A stretch of 64,000 nucleotides of DNA from Clostridia bacterium (GCA_910576205.1 CAJTHL010000014.1:1-64000); one strand, 5' to 3'. Positions 54,066-63,774 are shown, numbered from the stretch's first letter. Made by a program: numbers and translations. The notes: generated from the letters alone by a model not told the origin.

Positions 54066-54437
54066 ATGAAAAATTATACAATTACCGTAAATGGAACCGC
54101 ATATGACGTAACCGTAGAGGAAGGCGGAGCAGGCAGCGCTCCCGTTCGCGCAGCAGCTCCCGTGGCAGCCCCCAAAGCAGCCCCCGCAGCGGCTCCCAAG
54201 GCAGCTCCCGCAGCAGCGGCAGGCGGAATCGAAGTGAAGGCTTCCGTGCCGGGCAAGGTGTTCAAGGTGGAGGCAGGCGTGGGACAGGCCGTGAAGAGCG
54301 GAGACAATATCATTATCCTGGAAGCAATGAAGATGGAAATCCCCGTTGTCGCACCGGAAGATGGAACAGTAGCAAGCATCAACGTATCCGTTGGTGACGC
54401 CATCGAGTCAGGAGACGTCCTTGCAACTTTAAACTAG
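54066..54437 (+). CDS. Biotin carboxyl-carrier protein
   Basis: A 123-residue protein with an N-terminal beta strand, a flexible Ala/Pro linker (about 28-55) and a C-terminal biotinyl domain. The biotin-accepting Lys is in EAMKMEIPV. Length and plan match the 1.3S subunit of transcarboxylase and the gamma carriers of sodium-pumping decarboxylases. AGGAGG precedes the start. It carries CO2 between the two carboxyltransferases and the membrane pump. Confidence 0.95.
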   Translation: MKNYTITVNGTAYDVTVEEGGAGSAPVRAAAPVAAPKAAPAAAPKAAPAAAAGGIEVKASVPGKVFKVEAGVGQAVKSGDNIIILEAMKMEIPVVAPEDGTVASINVSVGDAIESGDVLATLN

Positions 54438-54472
54438 GAAATCTTGTTACGGAAAGACATGGAGGTTAAAAC

Positions 54473-55624
54473 ATGGGATATATAATGGAAACCCTGGAAA
54501 ATCTCATGCAGCAGACAGCGTTTTCGAACCTGGAGTGGACCAATTTTGTTATGATTCTTGTTGCATGCTTTTTCCTATACCTGGCGATTGTCTGGGAATT
54601 TGAGCCGCTTCTGCTGCTTCCGATTGCCTTTGGCATGCTGCTGGTAAATATTTATCCGGATATTATGCTTCATCCGGAAGACGCGAAAAACGGCGTGGGA
54701 GGACTTCTGTACTACTTCTACGTGCTGGATGAGTGGGCGATTATGCCGTCGCTTATCTTTATGGGCGTCGGAGCCATGACGGACTTCGGGCCGCTGATTG
54801 CCAATCCCAAGAGCTTCCTTCTGGGAGCATCCGCCCAGTTCGGTATCTTTGCCGCGTACCTGGGCGCTATGGCGCTGGGATTTTCCGACAAGGCCGCAGC
54901 CGCTATCTCCATCATCGGCGGAGCAGACGGACCTACGTCCATTTTCCTGGCAGGAAAGCTGGAGCAGACTGCCCTTATGGGCCCCATTGCGGTGGCGGCT
55001 TATTCCTACATGGCCCTTGTGCCTGTAATCCAGCCGCCCATTATGAAGCTTCTCACCACAGAGAAGGAGCGTAAAATTAAGATGGAACAGCTTCGTCCGG
55101 TATCCAAGCTGGAGAAGATCCTGTTCCCCATCATTGTTACTATTGTCGTTTGTATGATTCTGCCTTCCACGGCTCCTCTGGTAGGTATGCTGATGCTGGG
55201 AAATCTCTTTAGGGAATCCGGCGTTGTCCGTCAGCTTACAGAGACCGCGTCCAACGCGCTGATGTATATCGTGGTTATCCTGCTGGGTACTTCCGTAGGC
55301 GCCACCACAAGCGCAGAGGCGTTCTTAAACGCAGATACCTTAAAGATCGTGGCTTTGGGCCTTGTGGCCTTTGCTTTCGGAACTGCGGCAGGCGTCCTGT
55401 TTGGAAAGCTTATGTGTGTGCTGACTCACGGAAAGGTAAACCCGCTGATTGGTTCCGCAGGCGTGTCCGCGGTGCCTATGGCGGCCCGTGTGTCCCAGAA
55501 GGTAGGTGCGGAAGCAGACCCCACCAACTTCCTGCTGATGCACGCCATGGGCCCCAACGTGGCCGGCGTAATCGGTACGGCTGTGGCCGCCGGTACCTTT
55601 ATGGCTATTTTTGGAGTGGTGTAA
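54473..55624 (+). CDS. Sodium-pumping decarboxylase beta subunit
   Basis: A 383-residue membrane protein of the OadB/MmdB/GcdB family, with about nine spans. Recognisable parts are [19 protein letters not shown], the re-entrant region around [13 protein letters not shown] containing a conserved Asp, and [19 protein letters not shown]. It decarboxylates carboxybiotin and exports sodium. GGAGG precedes the ATG. Which alpha subunit feeds it is ambiguous, since both a 12S-type and a 5S-type enzyme are present. Confidence 0.95.
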   Translation: MGYIMETLENLMQQTAFSNLEWTNFVMILVACFFLYLAIVWEFEPLLLLPIAFGMLLVNIYPDIMLHPEDAKNGVGGLLYYFYVLDEWAIMPSLIFMGVGAMTDFGPLIANPKSFLLGASAQFGIFAAYLGAMALGFSDKAAAAISIIGGADGPTSIFLAGKLEQTALMGPIAVAAYSYMALVPVIQPPIMKLLTTEKERKIKMEQLRPVSKLEKILFPIIVTIVVCMILPSTAPLVGMLMLGNLFRESGVVRQLTETASNALMYIVVILLGTSVGATTSAEAFLNADTLKIVALGLVAFAFGTAAGVLFGKLMCVLTHGKVNPLIGSAGVSAVPMAARVSQKVGAEADPTNFLLMHAMGPNVAGVIGTAVAAGTFMAIFGVV

Positions 55625-55755
55625 GCCATTCCGGAATGTGACCAGACCAAGTTACGTGTTATGGGATTGTACGGCTGCGGCCGTGGCGATCCGCAGGGAT
55701 TACAGGGGAGACTCCCCTGGATTCCCGGCATTATATGAATAAGGAGGGCATTTTC

Positions 55756-57162
55756 ATGGCAGAAAAGAAGCCGATTAAGATTACAGAAACTATCTTGCGT
55801 GATGCGCATCAGTCCCTGATTGCTACGCGTATGAGTACAGAACAGATGCTCCCCATCCTGGAGAAGCTGGACCAGGTGGGATACTACTCCCTGGAGTGCT
55901 GGGGCGGAGCGACCTTTGACGCTTCCCTTCGCTTCCTGAAGGAAGATCCCTGGGAGAGATTGAGAAAGATTAAAGATAAGGCGAAGAACACCAAGCTTCA
56001 GATGCTGTTCCGGGGACAGAATATCCTGGGATACCGTCCCTACGCAGATGATGTGGTGGAGTATTTCGTACAGAAATCCATTGCTAACGGAATTGATATC
56101 ATCCGTATTTTTGACTGTCTCAACGACCTGCGCAACCTGCAGACAGCCGTAAAGGCAGCCAATAAAGAGAAGGGCCATGCCCAGGTAGCTCTTTCCTACA
56201 CGCTGGGAGAGGCGTATACCCTGGATTACTGGACCGGTATCGCAAAAGAGATCGAGGAGATGGGGGCAAACTCCATCTGTATCAAGGATATGGCTGGCCT
56301 TCTGCTTCCCTACACGGCTACCGAACTGGTATCTGCCTTGAAGGAAGCCGTAAGCATTCCTATCCAGCTCCACACCCACTATACCTCCGGTGTGGCGGCG
56401 ATGACTTATCTGAAGGCCGTGGAGGCCGGCGTGGACGTTATCGACACCGCTATGTCTCCCTTTGCCCTTGGAACCTCCCAGCCTGCTACTGAGGTTATGG
56501 TGGAGACCTTTAAGGGAACGCCTTATGACACAGGATTTGACCAGCAGCTTCTGGCTGAGATCGCCGACTATTTCCGCCCGCTTCGTGACGAGGCTCTGGA
56601 CAGCGGCCTTCTGAATCCCAAGAATCTGGGCGTAAATATCAAGACCCTGCTGTACCAGGTGCCGGGCGGTATGCTTTCCAATCTGACCTCCCAGCTTAAA
56701 GAGCAGCATGCGGAGGATAAATTCTACGACGTGCTGGAAGAGGTGCCCCGCGTGCGCCAGGATCTTGGCGAGTGCCCGCTGGTAACACCCTCCTCCCAGA
56801 TCGTTGGTACCCAGGCTGTGTTTAACGTAATCATGGGCGAGCGCTACAAGATGGTTACAAAGGAGACAAAGGATGTTCTCTCCGGCAAGTATGGAAAGAC
56901 AGTAAAACCCTTCAACGCAGAGGTGCAGAAGAAGTGCATCGGCGACGCGGAGGTGATTACCTGCCGTCCCGCCGACCTTATTCCCAATGAGCTGGAGAAG
57001 CTTGAGTCCGAGATGGCCCAGTACAAGGAGCAGGATGAGGATGTATTGTCCTATGCGCTGTTCCCCCAGGTGGCTACCGACTTCTTCAAATATAGGGAGG
57101 CCCAGAAAACCGGAATGGATGCCACAGTGGCAGATACGGAGAATGGGGCTTATCCGGTGTAA
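55756..57162 (+). CDS. Oxaloacetate/pyruvate carboxyltransferase subunit (OadA/5S-like)
   Basis: A 468-residue TIM-barrel carboxyltransferase related to OadA, PycB and the 5S subunit. It starts ITETILRDAHQSLIATRM, with metal ligands in RDAHQS and the HTHYTSG segment, and the carbamylated Lys region in CIKDMAGLL. A C-terminal biotin domain is absent; the carrier is encoded separately at 54066. AAGGAGGGC precedes ATG 55756. It would exchange CO2 between oxaloacetate and biotin. A strong terminator follows. Confidence 0.95.
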   Translation: MAEKKPIKITETILRDAHQSLIATRMSTEQMLPILEKLDQVGYYSLECWGGATFDASLRFLKEDPWERLRKIKDKAKNTKLQMLFRGQNILGYRPYADDVVEYFVQKSIANGIDIIRIFDCLNDLRNLQTAVKAANKEKGHAQVALSYTLGEAYTLDYWTGIAKEIEEMGANSICIKDMAGLLLPYTATELVSALKEAVSIPIQLHTHYTSGVAAMTYLKAVEAGVDVIDTAMSPFALGTSQPATEVMVETFKGTPYDTGFDQQLLAEIADYFRPLRDEALDSGLLNPKNLGVNIKTLLYQVPGGMLSNLTSQLKEQHAEDKFYDVLEEVPRVRQDLGECPLVTPSSQIVGTQAVFNVIMGERYKMVTKETKDVLSGKYGKTVKPFNAEVQKKCIGDAEVITCRPADLIPNELEKLESEMAQYKEQDEDVLSYALFPQVATDFFKYREAQKTGMDATVADTENGAYPV

Positions 57163-57225
57163 GGGATAGCGCCTTGAGACCGTAGAAATACGGGCTTTCA
57201 TAAGATAAGAAATAAGGGAAAATAT

Positions 57226-57269
57226 AAAACCCTTGGAAACTTCAAAAACAGGAGTTTCCAGGGGTTTTT
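57226..57269 (+). terminator. Terminator of the sodium-pump cluster
   Basis: AAAACCCTTGGAAAC (57226-57240) pairs with GTTTCCAGGGGTTTT (57254-57268) with one mismatch, and T-rich sequence follows. Confidence 0.92.
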
Positions 57270-57359
57270 GCGTTACAAAAAACTACCAGCTAAAATTACT
57301 TGTTTTCCGGAGGATAAACACAAGGAGCTTATTTGCAAAGATAAAATATAAAAAAGTGT

Positions 57360-57388
57360 TTGACGAACAGCCTGCAATCTGATATTAT
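57360..57388 (+). promoter_or_regulatory. Promoter of the accessory trio
   Basis: TTGACG (57360-57365), a 17-bp spacer and TATTAT (57383-57388), 46 bp before the ribbon-helix-helix gene. Confidence 0.7.
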
Positions 57389-57433
57389 ATTGAAAATAGT
57401 AGATAACTCAATCACTGAAAAGAGGAAAAATTT

Positions 57434-57850
57434 ATGAATCGTGTGCAGTTTTACCCAGGTAAAAAGCTGGATGATATCCTAAGTAAAGAAGCGAAAAGTA
57501 AAGGGGTGAGCCGGAGCCAGTTTGTGACAGATTTGCTTGAAGATTATTATGGCCTATCCAATAAAGCGGTGCCGTCAATTACGGAGCTAACGACGATTGT
57601 CTTAGAGGAGATTGAAGAATATATAAAAAATGGCGGGGGTATTATTGAATTTGATCTGAATACTGCTTCTTCAACTTACAGAAACATTGACATGACTTGT
57701 GGGAAAAAACCAAGTGCGGTACGTGCGTCTATTGGCAGAAGCTTTGCCGCTAAAATTGGAAAAGAACCATTTGAAAATGTCCGGAAGTGTGTGGTTGATG
57801 GAAAACAGAAATTATCTCTGAATAACGCTTTGGTGTACGAAACTTATTGA
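57434..57850 (+). CDS. Ribbon-helix-helix-type protein with unknown C-terminal domain
   Basis: A 138-residue protein. Residues about 1-40 look like a ribbon-helix-helix (VQFYPGKKLDDILSKEAKSK and VSRSQFVTDLLEDYY), a fold of DNA-binding antitoxins and repressors. The C-terminal 80 residues (SASIGRSFAAKIGK-like segment around AVRASIGRSFAAKIG) are not familiar. AGAGGAAAA precedes the ATG. Base composition is more AT-rich than the preceding cluster. It is the first of three small genes of different character. Confidence 0.6.
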   Translation: MNRVQFYPGKKLDDILSKEAKSKGVSRSQFVTDLLEDYYGLSNKAVPSITELTTIVLEEIEEYIKNGGGIIEFDLNTASSTYRNIDMTCGKKPSAVRASIGRSFAAKIGKEPFENVRKCVVDGKQKLSLNNALVYETY

Positions 57851-57923
57851 TTTTAATGGCTCTTTAAGCCTTAATGTGATATGGCCGACTATCGGAACAT
57901 CCAATTGGTGGAGTGGAGATTTT

Positions 57924-58490
57924 ATGAAGAAAGAAAATTTAAGTGTTCTGGGGAAAATTGTAAAACAAAAAAGTAAAGAATTAAATTTTACGATTATGAA
58001 GCCAGAACATTCAAGAACTGTTATATCCTTTCTTAGGAAGGAAGAGTGGCATCTCTTTATAGAGATGCACAGCCCTCTAGTACCTTCATTATCACTTCAG
58101 ATGAGCATATATGTTGAAGATAAAGCAGTAAGAACCCTCATCTTTCCCTCTCCCATTATTATTAACAGTGGAAATGTGTGCCAATTCGTCCGCTTGTCCA
58201 ATGCGGCTAATCAATATCTGTACCGTGGAAATGCTTTGGGTAGATTCTGGGTTGATGAAGAAAGCTTCGATCTGGCATATGAATTTATCCTGGAAGAATA
58301 TCTGATAGAGCATTCTATAGAGGAAGCGGGAAAGCAGCTGTTTGATATTCCTCTTGTCCACTTTATGGATTGTCACATTCCGCTTATGATGCTGGCAGGG
58401 AATGTATGGAAGGCAGATGTGGCTATAGATTATCTAAGAGAATTACGGGGAAATGGTTATGTTGATAATCGAAGATATGGTCTTTGGTAA
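57924..58490 (+). CDS. Unknown protein in accessory trio
   Basis: A 188-residue soluble protein with no signal peptide or membrane span and no motif I recognise. It is rich in aromatic and hydrophobic residues in its centre (HLFIEMHSPLVPSLSLQM) and acidic later (WVDEESFDLAYEFILEEYL), suggesting a compact alpha/beta fold. I chose ATG 57924 after GTGGAG; a start 16 codons earlier has no ribosome binding site. Flanking genes encode a DNA-binding-type protein and a phosphatase. Confidence 0.55.
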   Translation: MKKENLSVLGKIVKQKSKELNFTIMKPEHSRTVISFLRKEEWHLFIEMHSPLVPSLSLQMSIYVEDKAVRTLIFPSPIIINSGNVCQFVRLSNAANQYLYRGNALGRFWVDEESFDLAYEFILEEYLIEHSIEEAGKQLFDIPLVHFMDCHIPLMMLAGNVWKADVAIDYLRELRGNGYVDNRRYGLW

Positions 58491-58521
58491 GATTTGCTGA
58501 CGGAGGATAATTTGTACCTTT

Positions 58522-59253
58522 ATGGCAGGCTACGTTATTGCGGATATACATGGCGAATATGACAGATTTGTGGAATTGCTTCATAAAATCCGATTAAAAG
58601 AGATGGATACCCTGTATGTTCTGGGAGATATCCTTGACAGAGGGCCTCATCCAGTCAAAACGCTGTTGAAGCTTATGAAAATGCCAAATGCCAGATGCCT
58701 GGCAGGAAACCATGAGCTTATGGCATTGGAATGCTTAAAGTTCCTGGGAAAGGAAATCACAGATATTTCCATTGAAGAGCTGGACGAAAAAATGTTCGAT
58801 AATCTTGTGACGTGGCAATATAACGGAGGGAAAACAACCATCGATGAGTTTCGCAAACTGGATAAAAGTATGCGGCAGGAGGTAATGGATTATATGGGGG
58901 AATTTCTCCTATATGAGGAAGTGACGGAAGGAGAAACCGATTACCTTCTTGTCCATGCGGGACTTGGCGGTTTCACGCCCGAAAAGGATATTGAGGAATA
59001 TTCCCTACATGATCTTGTATGGAAACGGGCCGATTATGAAGAAAAGTATTTCGACGACATTTATGTTGTTACAGGGCATACGCCTACCCAGGAGATAGAC
59101 GGAAACCCCAGGCCTGGATTTATCTACAGAAAGAATCATCATATTGCCATTGATTGTGGGGCATGCTTTCGCGGCGGACGGCTGGCAGCCATATGTCTTG
59201 ATACAGGAGAGGAGTTTTATTCGTCGTCAAATGAAGATTTTGCGACTCGTTAA
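58522..59253 (+). CDS. PPP-type metallophosphatase (serine/threonine phosphatase-like)
   Basis: A 243-residue calcineurin-like phosphatase. Metal motifs are IADIHGEYD at the N-terminus, LGDILDRGPHP and LAGNHELM, followed by LVHAGLGGF and VTGHTPT. Relatives include bacteriophage lambda phosphatase and PrpA-like or ApaH-like enzymes, acting on phosphoproteins or dinucleotide phosphates. It follows the unknown gene by 31 nt. GGAGGA lies somewhat far (about 14 nt) from the ATG. It could counter the Ser/Thr kinase at 15620, but nothing in the position shows that. Confidence 0.88.
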   Translation: MAGYVIADIHGEYDRFVELLHKIRLKEMDTLYVLGDILDRGPHPVKTLLKLMKMPNARCLAGNHELMALECLKFLGKEITDISIEELDEKMFDNLVTWQYNGGKTTIDEFRKLDKSMRQEVMDYMGEFLLYEEVTEGETDYLLVHAGLGGFTPEKDIEEYSLHDLVWKRADYEEKYFDDIYVVTGHTPTQEIDGNPRPGFIYRKNHHIAIDCGACFRGGRLAAICLDTGEEFYSSSNEDFATR

Positions 59254-59275
59254 TCTTGAGGAGGAGAACCGGCCG

Positions 59276-60370
59276 TCACAGCCAGTTCTCCTCCAGAAAT
59301 TTTACCATATCGATGGCCTTTGGCGGGCATCCCTTCAAGGATTTTCCAAAGCAGGCCGTACAGCTTCCCACGCCGATCTCTCCGCCTTGCCCTTTATAGC
59401 CCTGTCCGATACAGACAGGCCGGGCATTTCTGGGAAGCCCTCTTGTATCGTTTAGACGGTCCAGGGCGTAGATGAGAGAGCCGTAGCAGGCGGAACAGGC
59501 ATCCTTTGGCTCTGTAAACTGCGCAAGGGCCTTTACCCGGCGGGTCATCTGGAACCTGGACTTGTCCAGGGTGTCCTCATTGAGGTAGATAAGGTTGGCT
59601 TTGGAGGTGTCGGCGCTTCCCACGCCCAGGCTTTCCGCCAGACGGATATAGCGCACGTCGTCCACGGAGTAGCCCATGCAGTCGCAGACGTAGGCGTCGC
59701 AGAGCACCGGGTCTTTAAAGCCCAGGATGCGGTTCATGACCACGGGATTGCCGCCCTCCTCGAAATCCAGATCGCCGCAGATGTTGTCCACCAGGATAAA
59801 ATCATTTCTTACAACTGTATTTAAATGGGCAATGGGCTTATGGAGCCCCATGCTGTGGAAGCGGCGTTTTTCCGAGTTGGGAATCACGCCCTTGTTGTTT
59901 TTCAAAGCGCAGGTGACCGTGGTCTGGCAATGTCCTTTAAGGACAGGCATATTTATCATATAGTCCACGGCCAGGGCTGCGTCGCACACCTGGATAGACA
60001 TGCCGTGGGCATCATGGGCGTGACTGCTGCCCTTTTGCAGGTCTACAAAGGGGACGTTATACCGGTCGCAGACGCGGCCGTATTCCACGGCCTTAAAGGA
60101 GGCACCTGTGCGCTCCCCCACCCAGGAACCCTCCATGATGGTGATGTCCCAAAAGCCGTGCTCCTGTAGATATTCGATAGTTCCCGCCAGAAGCTCTCCG
60201 TGGGTGGTAGCCCCCAGGGAGGGGTCTTTGGCGCAGACCAGATTGGGCTTTAGGGCAATTTTTTTCTTCCTGTCCCCAATATCCTCCGCCAGGTTTGCGG
60301 CCTCTAAAAGTTCTTTTGTTAATTCTTTGTACCTGGTTCCATGGATGATGTAAATGTCATTTTTCTTCAT
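59276..60370 (-). CDS. DUF362 protein with cysteine clusters
   Basis: A 364-residue protein of the DUF362 family (unknown function, often near ferredoxins). The core has PNLVCAKDPSLGATTH and LKNNKGVIPNSEKRRFHSMG, typical of the family. The C-terminal 70 residues contain CSACYGS and later CTACFGKSLKGCPP, arrangements that could bind an iron-sulfur cluster. The start at 60370 (MKKNDIYIIHG) fits the family; the ribosome binding site is weak. It overlaps nothing and faces the phosphatase gene. Confidence 0.85.
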   Translation of the reverse strand: MKKNDIYIIHGTRYKELTKELLEAANLAEDIGDRKKKIALKPNLVCAKDPSLGATTHGELLAGTIEYLQEHGFWDITIMEGSWVGERTGASFKAVEYGRVCDRYNVPFVDLQKGSSHAHDAHGMSIQVCDAALAVDYMINMPVLKGHCQTTVTCALKNNKGVIPNSEKRRFHSMGLHKPIAHLNTVVRNDFILVDNICGDLDFEEGGNPVVMNRILGFKDPVLCDAYVCDCMGYSVDDVRYIRLAESLGVGSADTSKANLIYLNEDTLDKSRFQMTRRVKALAQFTEPKDACSACYGSLIYALDRLNDTRGLPRNARPVCIGQGYKGQGGEIGVGSCTACFGKSLKGCPPKAIDMVKFLEENWL

Positions 60371-60532
60371 ATGCAGTAAAATAAACAGGGTATCCTTTCT
60401 TAGAATTTCTATTCTTAGCATACGGGAATCTGGGGAAAACGTCAAGGACTATCAGATAATGTGCGTCTGGAAGGTAGCATTGTGCCTGTCACTGTGTTAC
60501 AATCAGTAGAATAAAGGAAAGGTGATGGAAAT

Positions 60533-61906
60533 TTGCGTAAATTTATATGGTACATAACAAAGAGACTTCTGTTGCTGGGGCTTCTCTATCTGCTGGCAGG
60601 CCTTATTATCCCGCCGCTGTTTCACAAAACAATCCATACAGAGGAAACTGAGGGCAGAAATGTGGAGCTGTCTATGGAACGGGTGAAAAGTATTGACAAC
60701 AATATGGACGCATTGCTGTGGCGGCTTCGTCTGATTGAGGCGGCCCGGGAACGGGTGGTGCTGACCACCTTTGATTTCCGGGACGACAACAGCGGACAGG
60801 ACATGATGGCCGCTTTGTTTCACGCTGCGGACCGGGGAGTACAGGTGCAGATTCTTGTGGATGGCATGAATGGCAGCGTCTGGCTTCCGGGAAGCGGGCA
60901 TTTCCGGGAGCTGGCAGCCCATGAGAATGTGGAGGTGAGGCTCTATAATCCCATAAATCTGCTGATTCCCTGGCGGCTCAACTACCGTATGCACGACAAA
61001 TATCTGATTGCGGATGACTTTGCCTATATTCTTGGGGGGAGAAATACAGACGATCTATTTCTGGGAAATTACGCAGACTCCTACAATGAGGACAGGGACA
61101 TCCTGGTGTATGAGACGGCTCCGGGAAAAGGCAATTCCTATCAGCAACTGCAGGAATATTTTGCCCGGATCTGGGAGCTGCCCTGCTGCAAGCCATACAG
61201 AGGGGGAGCTTTTGACCAGGGGCAGCTTGCAAAGCATTATGAGGAGATAAGAGAGAAGCATCCGGATGCTTTTACAGAGCCGGACTGGGAAATGGAAACC
61301 ATGGAAACAGAATATGTCAGTGTGTGGACCAATCCCATAGAGCCGGAGAATAAGGAGCCAGGGCTGTGGGACAGGCTGACCAGGCAGATGAAGGGGGAGG
61401 AGGATATCCTGATTCAGACGCCCTATATCATTTGCAGCAAGGCCATGTACCGGGATCTGACAGAGATTACCCTTGGCGGCGCCCGGATAGAGATGATTAC
61501 CAATGCTGTGGAGAGCGGCGCAAACCCCTTTGGGTGTACGGATTATCTGAACCAGAAAAAGAATATCCGAAAAACAGGCCTTCACACCTACGAATATCCA
61601 GGGCCCCAGGCGCTTCATACAAAAACCATTCTGGCCGGGGAAAATATCAGCATGGTGGGCTCCTGCAACCTGGATATGCGCAGCATCTATCTGGATACGG
61701 AAATGATGCTGGTCATCGACAGTCCGGAATTAAACAAAAATCTCCGGGCCCAGGCGGAAGAGCTGAAGAGGAGAAGCCGCCATGTGGCGCCGGACGGAAG
61801 CGTGACGGACGGGGAGTCCTATGCGCCCCCAAAGGGAGGCATGGGGAAACGGATTTTCTATGGGATTTTCTGCAATGTGACCAGGCTGTTCCGGCATTTG
61901 CTGTGA
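60533..61906 (+). CDS. Phospholipase D-family protein
   Basis: A 457-residue protein with one N-terminal membrane span (about 9-28) and two HKD motifs: MHDKYLIADDFAYILGGRN and LHTKTILAGENISMVGSCNL. The plan resembles cardiolipin synthase-like or nuclease-like PLD proteins, but with a single span and a different linker from cls at 49538. The TTG start is supported by AAGGTGATGG upstream. It may be a second cardiolipin or phospholipid enzyme. Confidence 0.85.
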   Translation: MRKFIWYITKRLLLLGLLYLLAGLIIPPLFHKTIHTEETEGRNVELSMERVKSIDNNMDALLWRLRLIEAARERVVLTTFDFRDDNSGQDMMAALFHAADRGVQVQILVDGMNGSVWLPGSGHFRELAAHENVEVRLYNPINLLIPWRLNYRMHDKYLIADDFAYILGGRNTDDLFLGNYADSYNEDRDILVYETAPGKGNSYQQLQEYFARIWELPCCKPYRGGAFDQGQLAKHYEEIREKHPDAFTEPDWEMETMETEYVSVWTNPIEPENKEPGLWDRLTRQMKGEEDILIQTPYIICSKAMYRDLTEITLGGARIEMITNAVESGANPFGCTDYLNQKKNIRKTGLHTYEYPGPQALHTKTILAGENISMVGSCNLDMRSIYLDTEMMLVIDSPELNKNLRAQAEELKRRSRHVAPDGSVTDGESYAPPKGGMGKRIFYGIFCNVTRLFRHLL

Positions 61907-61922
61907 GAAGGATTCCCCACTA

Positions 61923-61951
61923 TTGACTTTTTTCCTTATGGTTGCTAAAAT
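61923..61951 (+). promoter_or_regulatory. Likely promoter of the flavoprotein gene
   Basis: TTGACT (61923-61928), a 17-bp spacer and TAAAAT (61946-61951). Confidence 0.6.
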
Positions 61952-61995
61952 AGGCATAATTTTATAGGACAGGCATAAAGGATCTGAAAAAGAGA

Positions 61996-63246
61996 ATGGG
62001 CAGGATTTGTGTGATCGGCGGGGGCGCCGCAGGCATGATGGCCGCGGTTTTTGCGGCAAAGGGCGGCGGGGCCGTGGAGCTGTACGAGAAAAATGAGAAG
62101 CTTGGGAAAAAGCTGTTTATAACTGGTAAGGGGCGTTGCAACCTGACAAATGACTGCGAAGTGGAGGAGCTTTTGCAACATGTGTGTACCAACGGGAAAT
62201 TCCTCTACAGCGGATTTTACGGATTCACGGCCCAGGATGCCATGGCATTTTTCCGGGAAGCGGGGACGCCTGTAAAGACAGAGCGGGGCGGCCGGGTTTT
62301 TCCGGTGTCGGACCATGCCTATGATGTGACGGCGGCCCTGGAGCGGAAAATGCGGCAATACGGGGTGAAAATACATTTAAATACAGTGGTGGAAGGCCTT
62401 TTCCTGGAGGAGGGTCAGCTTGCGGGGATCCGCCTTTTTGGAAAGACGGAGCCCTTTGACAGAGTGATTGTGGCCACAGGAGGCCTCTCCTATCCGGTGA
62501 CAGGCTCCACGGGGGACGGCTACCGGTTTGCGGAAGAGGCCGGCCATGAGGTGACGCCCTGCATACCTTCCCTGGTGCCTGTAAATGCGGCGGAGGCCTG
62601 GGTGAAGGAGCTCCAGGGGCTGTCTCTTCGCAATGTAAAGATGTCCGTATATGAGATGCCCAAGGGCAAAAGGGCTGTCTATGAGGAATTTGGGGAGATG
62701 CTCTTCACCCATTTCGGCGTCAGCGGCCCCCTGGTGCTGTCAGCCAGCAGCTACGTGGGGAGGCGTCTTAGGGAACGGCCTCTTTGTATGGTCATTGATC
62801 TGAAACCGGCCCTTACAAGGGAGCAGCTGGATGCCAGGGTGCTGCGGGATTTTGATGCGTCCCCCAATAAGAGCTTTAAAAATGTGGCGGCAGGCCTGTT
62901 TCCGGCCAGGCTGGTTCCGGTGATGATATCCCTTAGCGGGATTGAGCCGGAGAAGAAGGTGCATCTCATCACCAGGGAGGAGCGCCTGGCTTTTGTAGAC
63001 AGAATCAAAAACCTGGAGTTGACCCTTACGGGCCTTAGGGATTACCGGGAGGCTGTTATCACCAAGGGAGGCGTTGCCGTCCGCAGCGTCAATCCCTCCA
63101 CCATGGAGTCCAGACTGACGCCAGGGCTGTATTTTGCCGGGGAGGTGCTGGATCTGGACGCAGTGACAGGGGGATACAATCTGCAGATTGCCTGGTCAAC
63201 GGGATATCTGGCCGGAACGGCGGCGGGGACGGCAGAAGAATTTTAG
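61996..63246 (+). CDS. HI0933/YhiN-family FAD-dependent oxidoreductase
   Basis: A 416-residue flavoprotein. FAD-binding GGGAAGMMAAVFAA is at the start, followed by ITGKGRCNLTND typical of the family, VIVATGGLSYPVTGSTGDGY in the middle and a C-terminal FAGEVLDLDAVTGGYNLQ segment. The cellular reaction is not established for most members. The ribosome binding site is weak (AAAGGA is distant). The gene is near hypothetical HIT and cmk genes in the same direction. Confidence 0.92.
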   Translation: MGRICVIGGGAAGMMAAVFAAKGGGAVELYEKNEKLGKKLFITGKGRCNLTNDCEVEELLQHVCTNGKFLYSGFYGFTAQDAMAFFREAGTPVKTERGGRVFPVSDHAYDVTAALERKMRQYGVKIHLNTVVEGLFLEEGQLAGIRLFGKTEPFDRVIVATGGLSYPVTGSTGDGYRFAEEAGHEVTPCIPSLVPVNAAEAWVKELQGLSLRNVKMSVYEMPKGKRAVYEEFGEMLFTHFGVSGPLVLSASSYVGRRLRERPLCMVIDLKPALTREQLDARVLRDFDASPNKSFKNVAAGLFPARLVPVMISLSGIEPEKKVHLITREERLAFVDRIKNLELTLTGLRDYREAVITKGGVAVRSVNPSTMESRLTPGLYFAGEVLDLDAVTGGYNLQIAWSTGYLAGTAAGTAEEF

Positions 63247-63354
63247 GAGGATTCTCTTAGAAGATCAGACTGTCAGCGAAAACGTCAAGTGCTTTTTAAT
63301 AAGAAAGAAAAATATAAAAAGAGGCGCGGAAAGACCGTGCGAGAAGGAGGAAAC

Positions 63355-63774
63355 ATGAAGGATTCTAATTGCGGCTACTGTATGAGAGGGGAACTGCTGG
63401 ACAAATTTGGCATTTACATCTGTGATCTGACAGTGAGCAGCCTGATTTTGTTCAAGGAGCAGAGCAAGCCTGGCAGGTGCATCGTGGCCTACAAGGACCA
63501 TGTAAGCGAGATTATCAGCATCAGCGACGAGGAACGCAATGCATTTATGGCGGACGTGGCTCATGCCGCCAGGGCGATTCACGCAGCCTTCCACCCCAAC
63601 AAATTAAATTACGGCGCTTACGGAGACACCGGCTGCCATCTGCATATGCATCTGGTTCCCAAGTATGAGGGCGGGGACGAGTGGGGAGGCACATTCCAGA
63701 TGAACCCCGGCAAGACGTATCTCACAGAGGAGGAATACCAGGAAATGATCGGGAAGATCAGGGAAAACCTGTAA
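63355..63774 (+). CDS. HIT-family nucleotide-binding protein
   Basis: A 139-residue histidine-triad protein. The catalytic motif reads HLHMHLVPK near residues 99-107, preceded by NYGAYGDTGC. Family members hydrolyse or transfer nucleoside monophosphates from dinucleotides or AMP-lysine-type compounds. GAAGGAGG precedes the ATG at 63355, which I prefer to a start 22 codons earlier. CYCMRG-type Cys pairs at the start (CGYCMRGE) suggest a zinc-binding N-terminus. Confidence 0.93.
   Translation: MKDSNCGYCMRGELLDKFGIYICDLTVSSLILFKEQSKPGRCIVAYKDHVSEIISISDEERNAFMADVAHAARAIHAAFHPNKLNYGAYGDTGCHLHMHLVPKYEGGDEWGGTFQMNPGKTYLTEEEYQEMIGKIRENL

Noticed and set aside
55426..57201. 591-codon minus-strand frame over the OadA-like gene
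   Set aside because: Antisense to two well-supported genes (OadB and OadA-like); a by-product of codon bias in GC-rich sequence.
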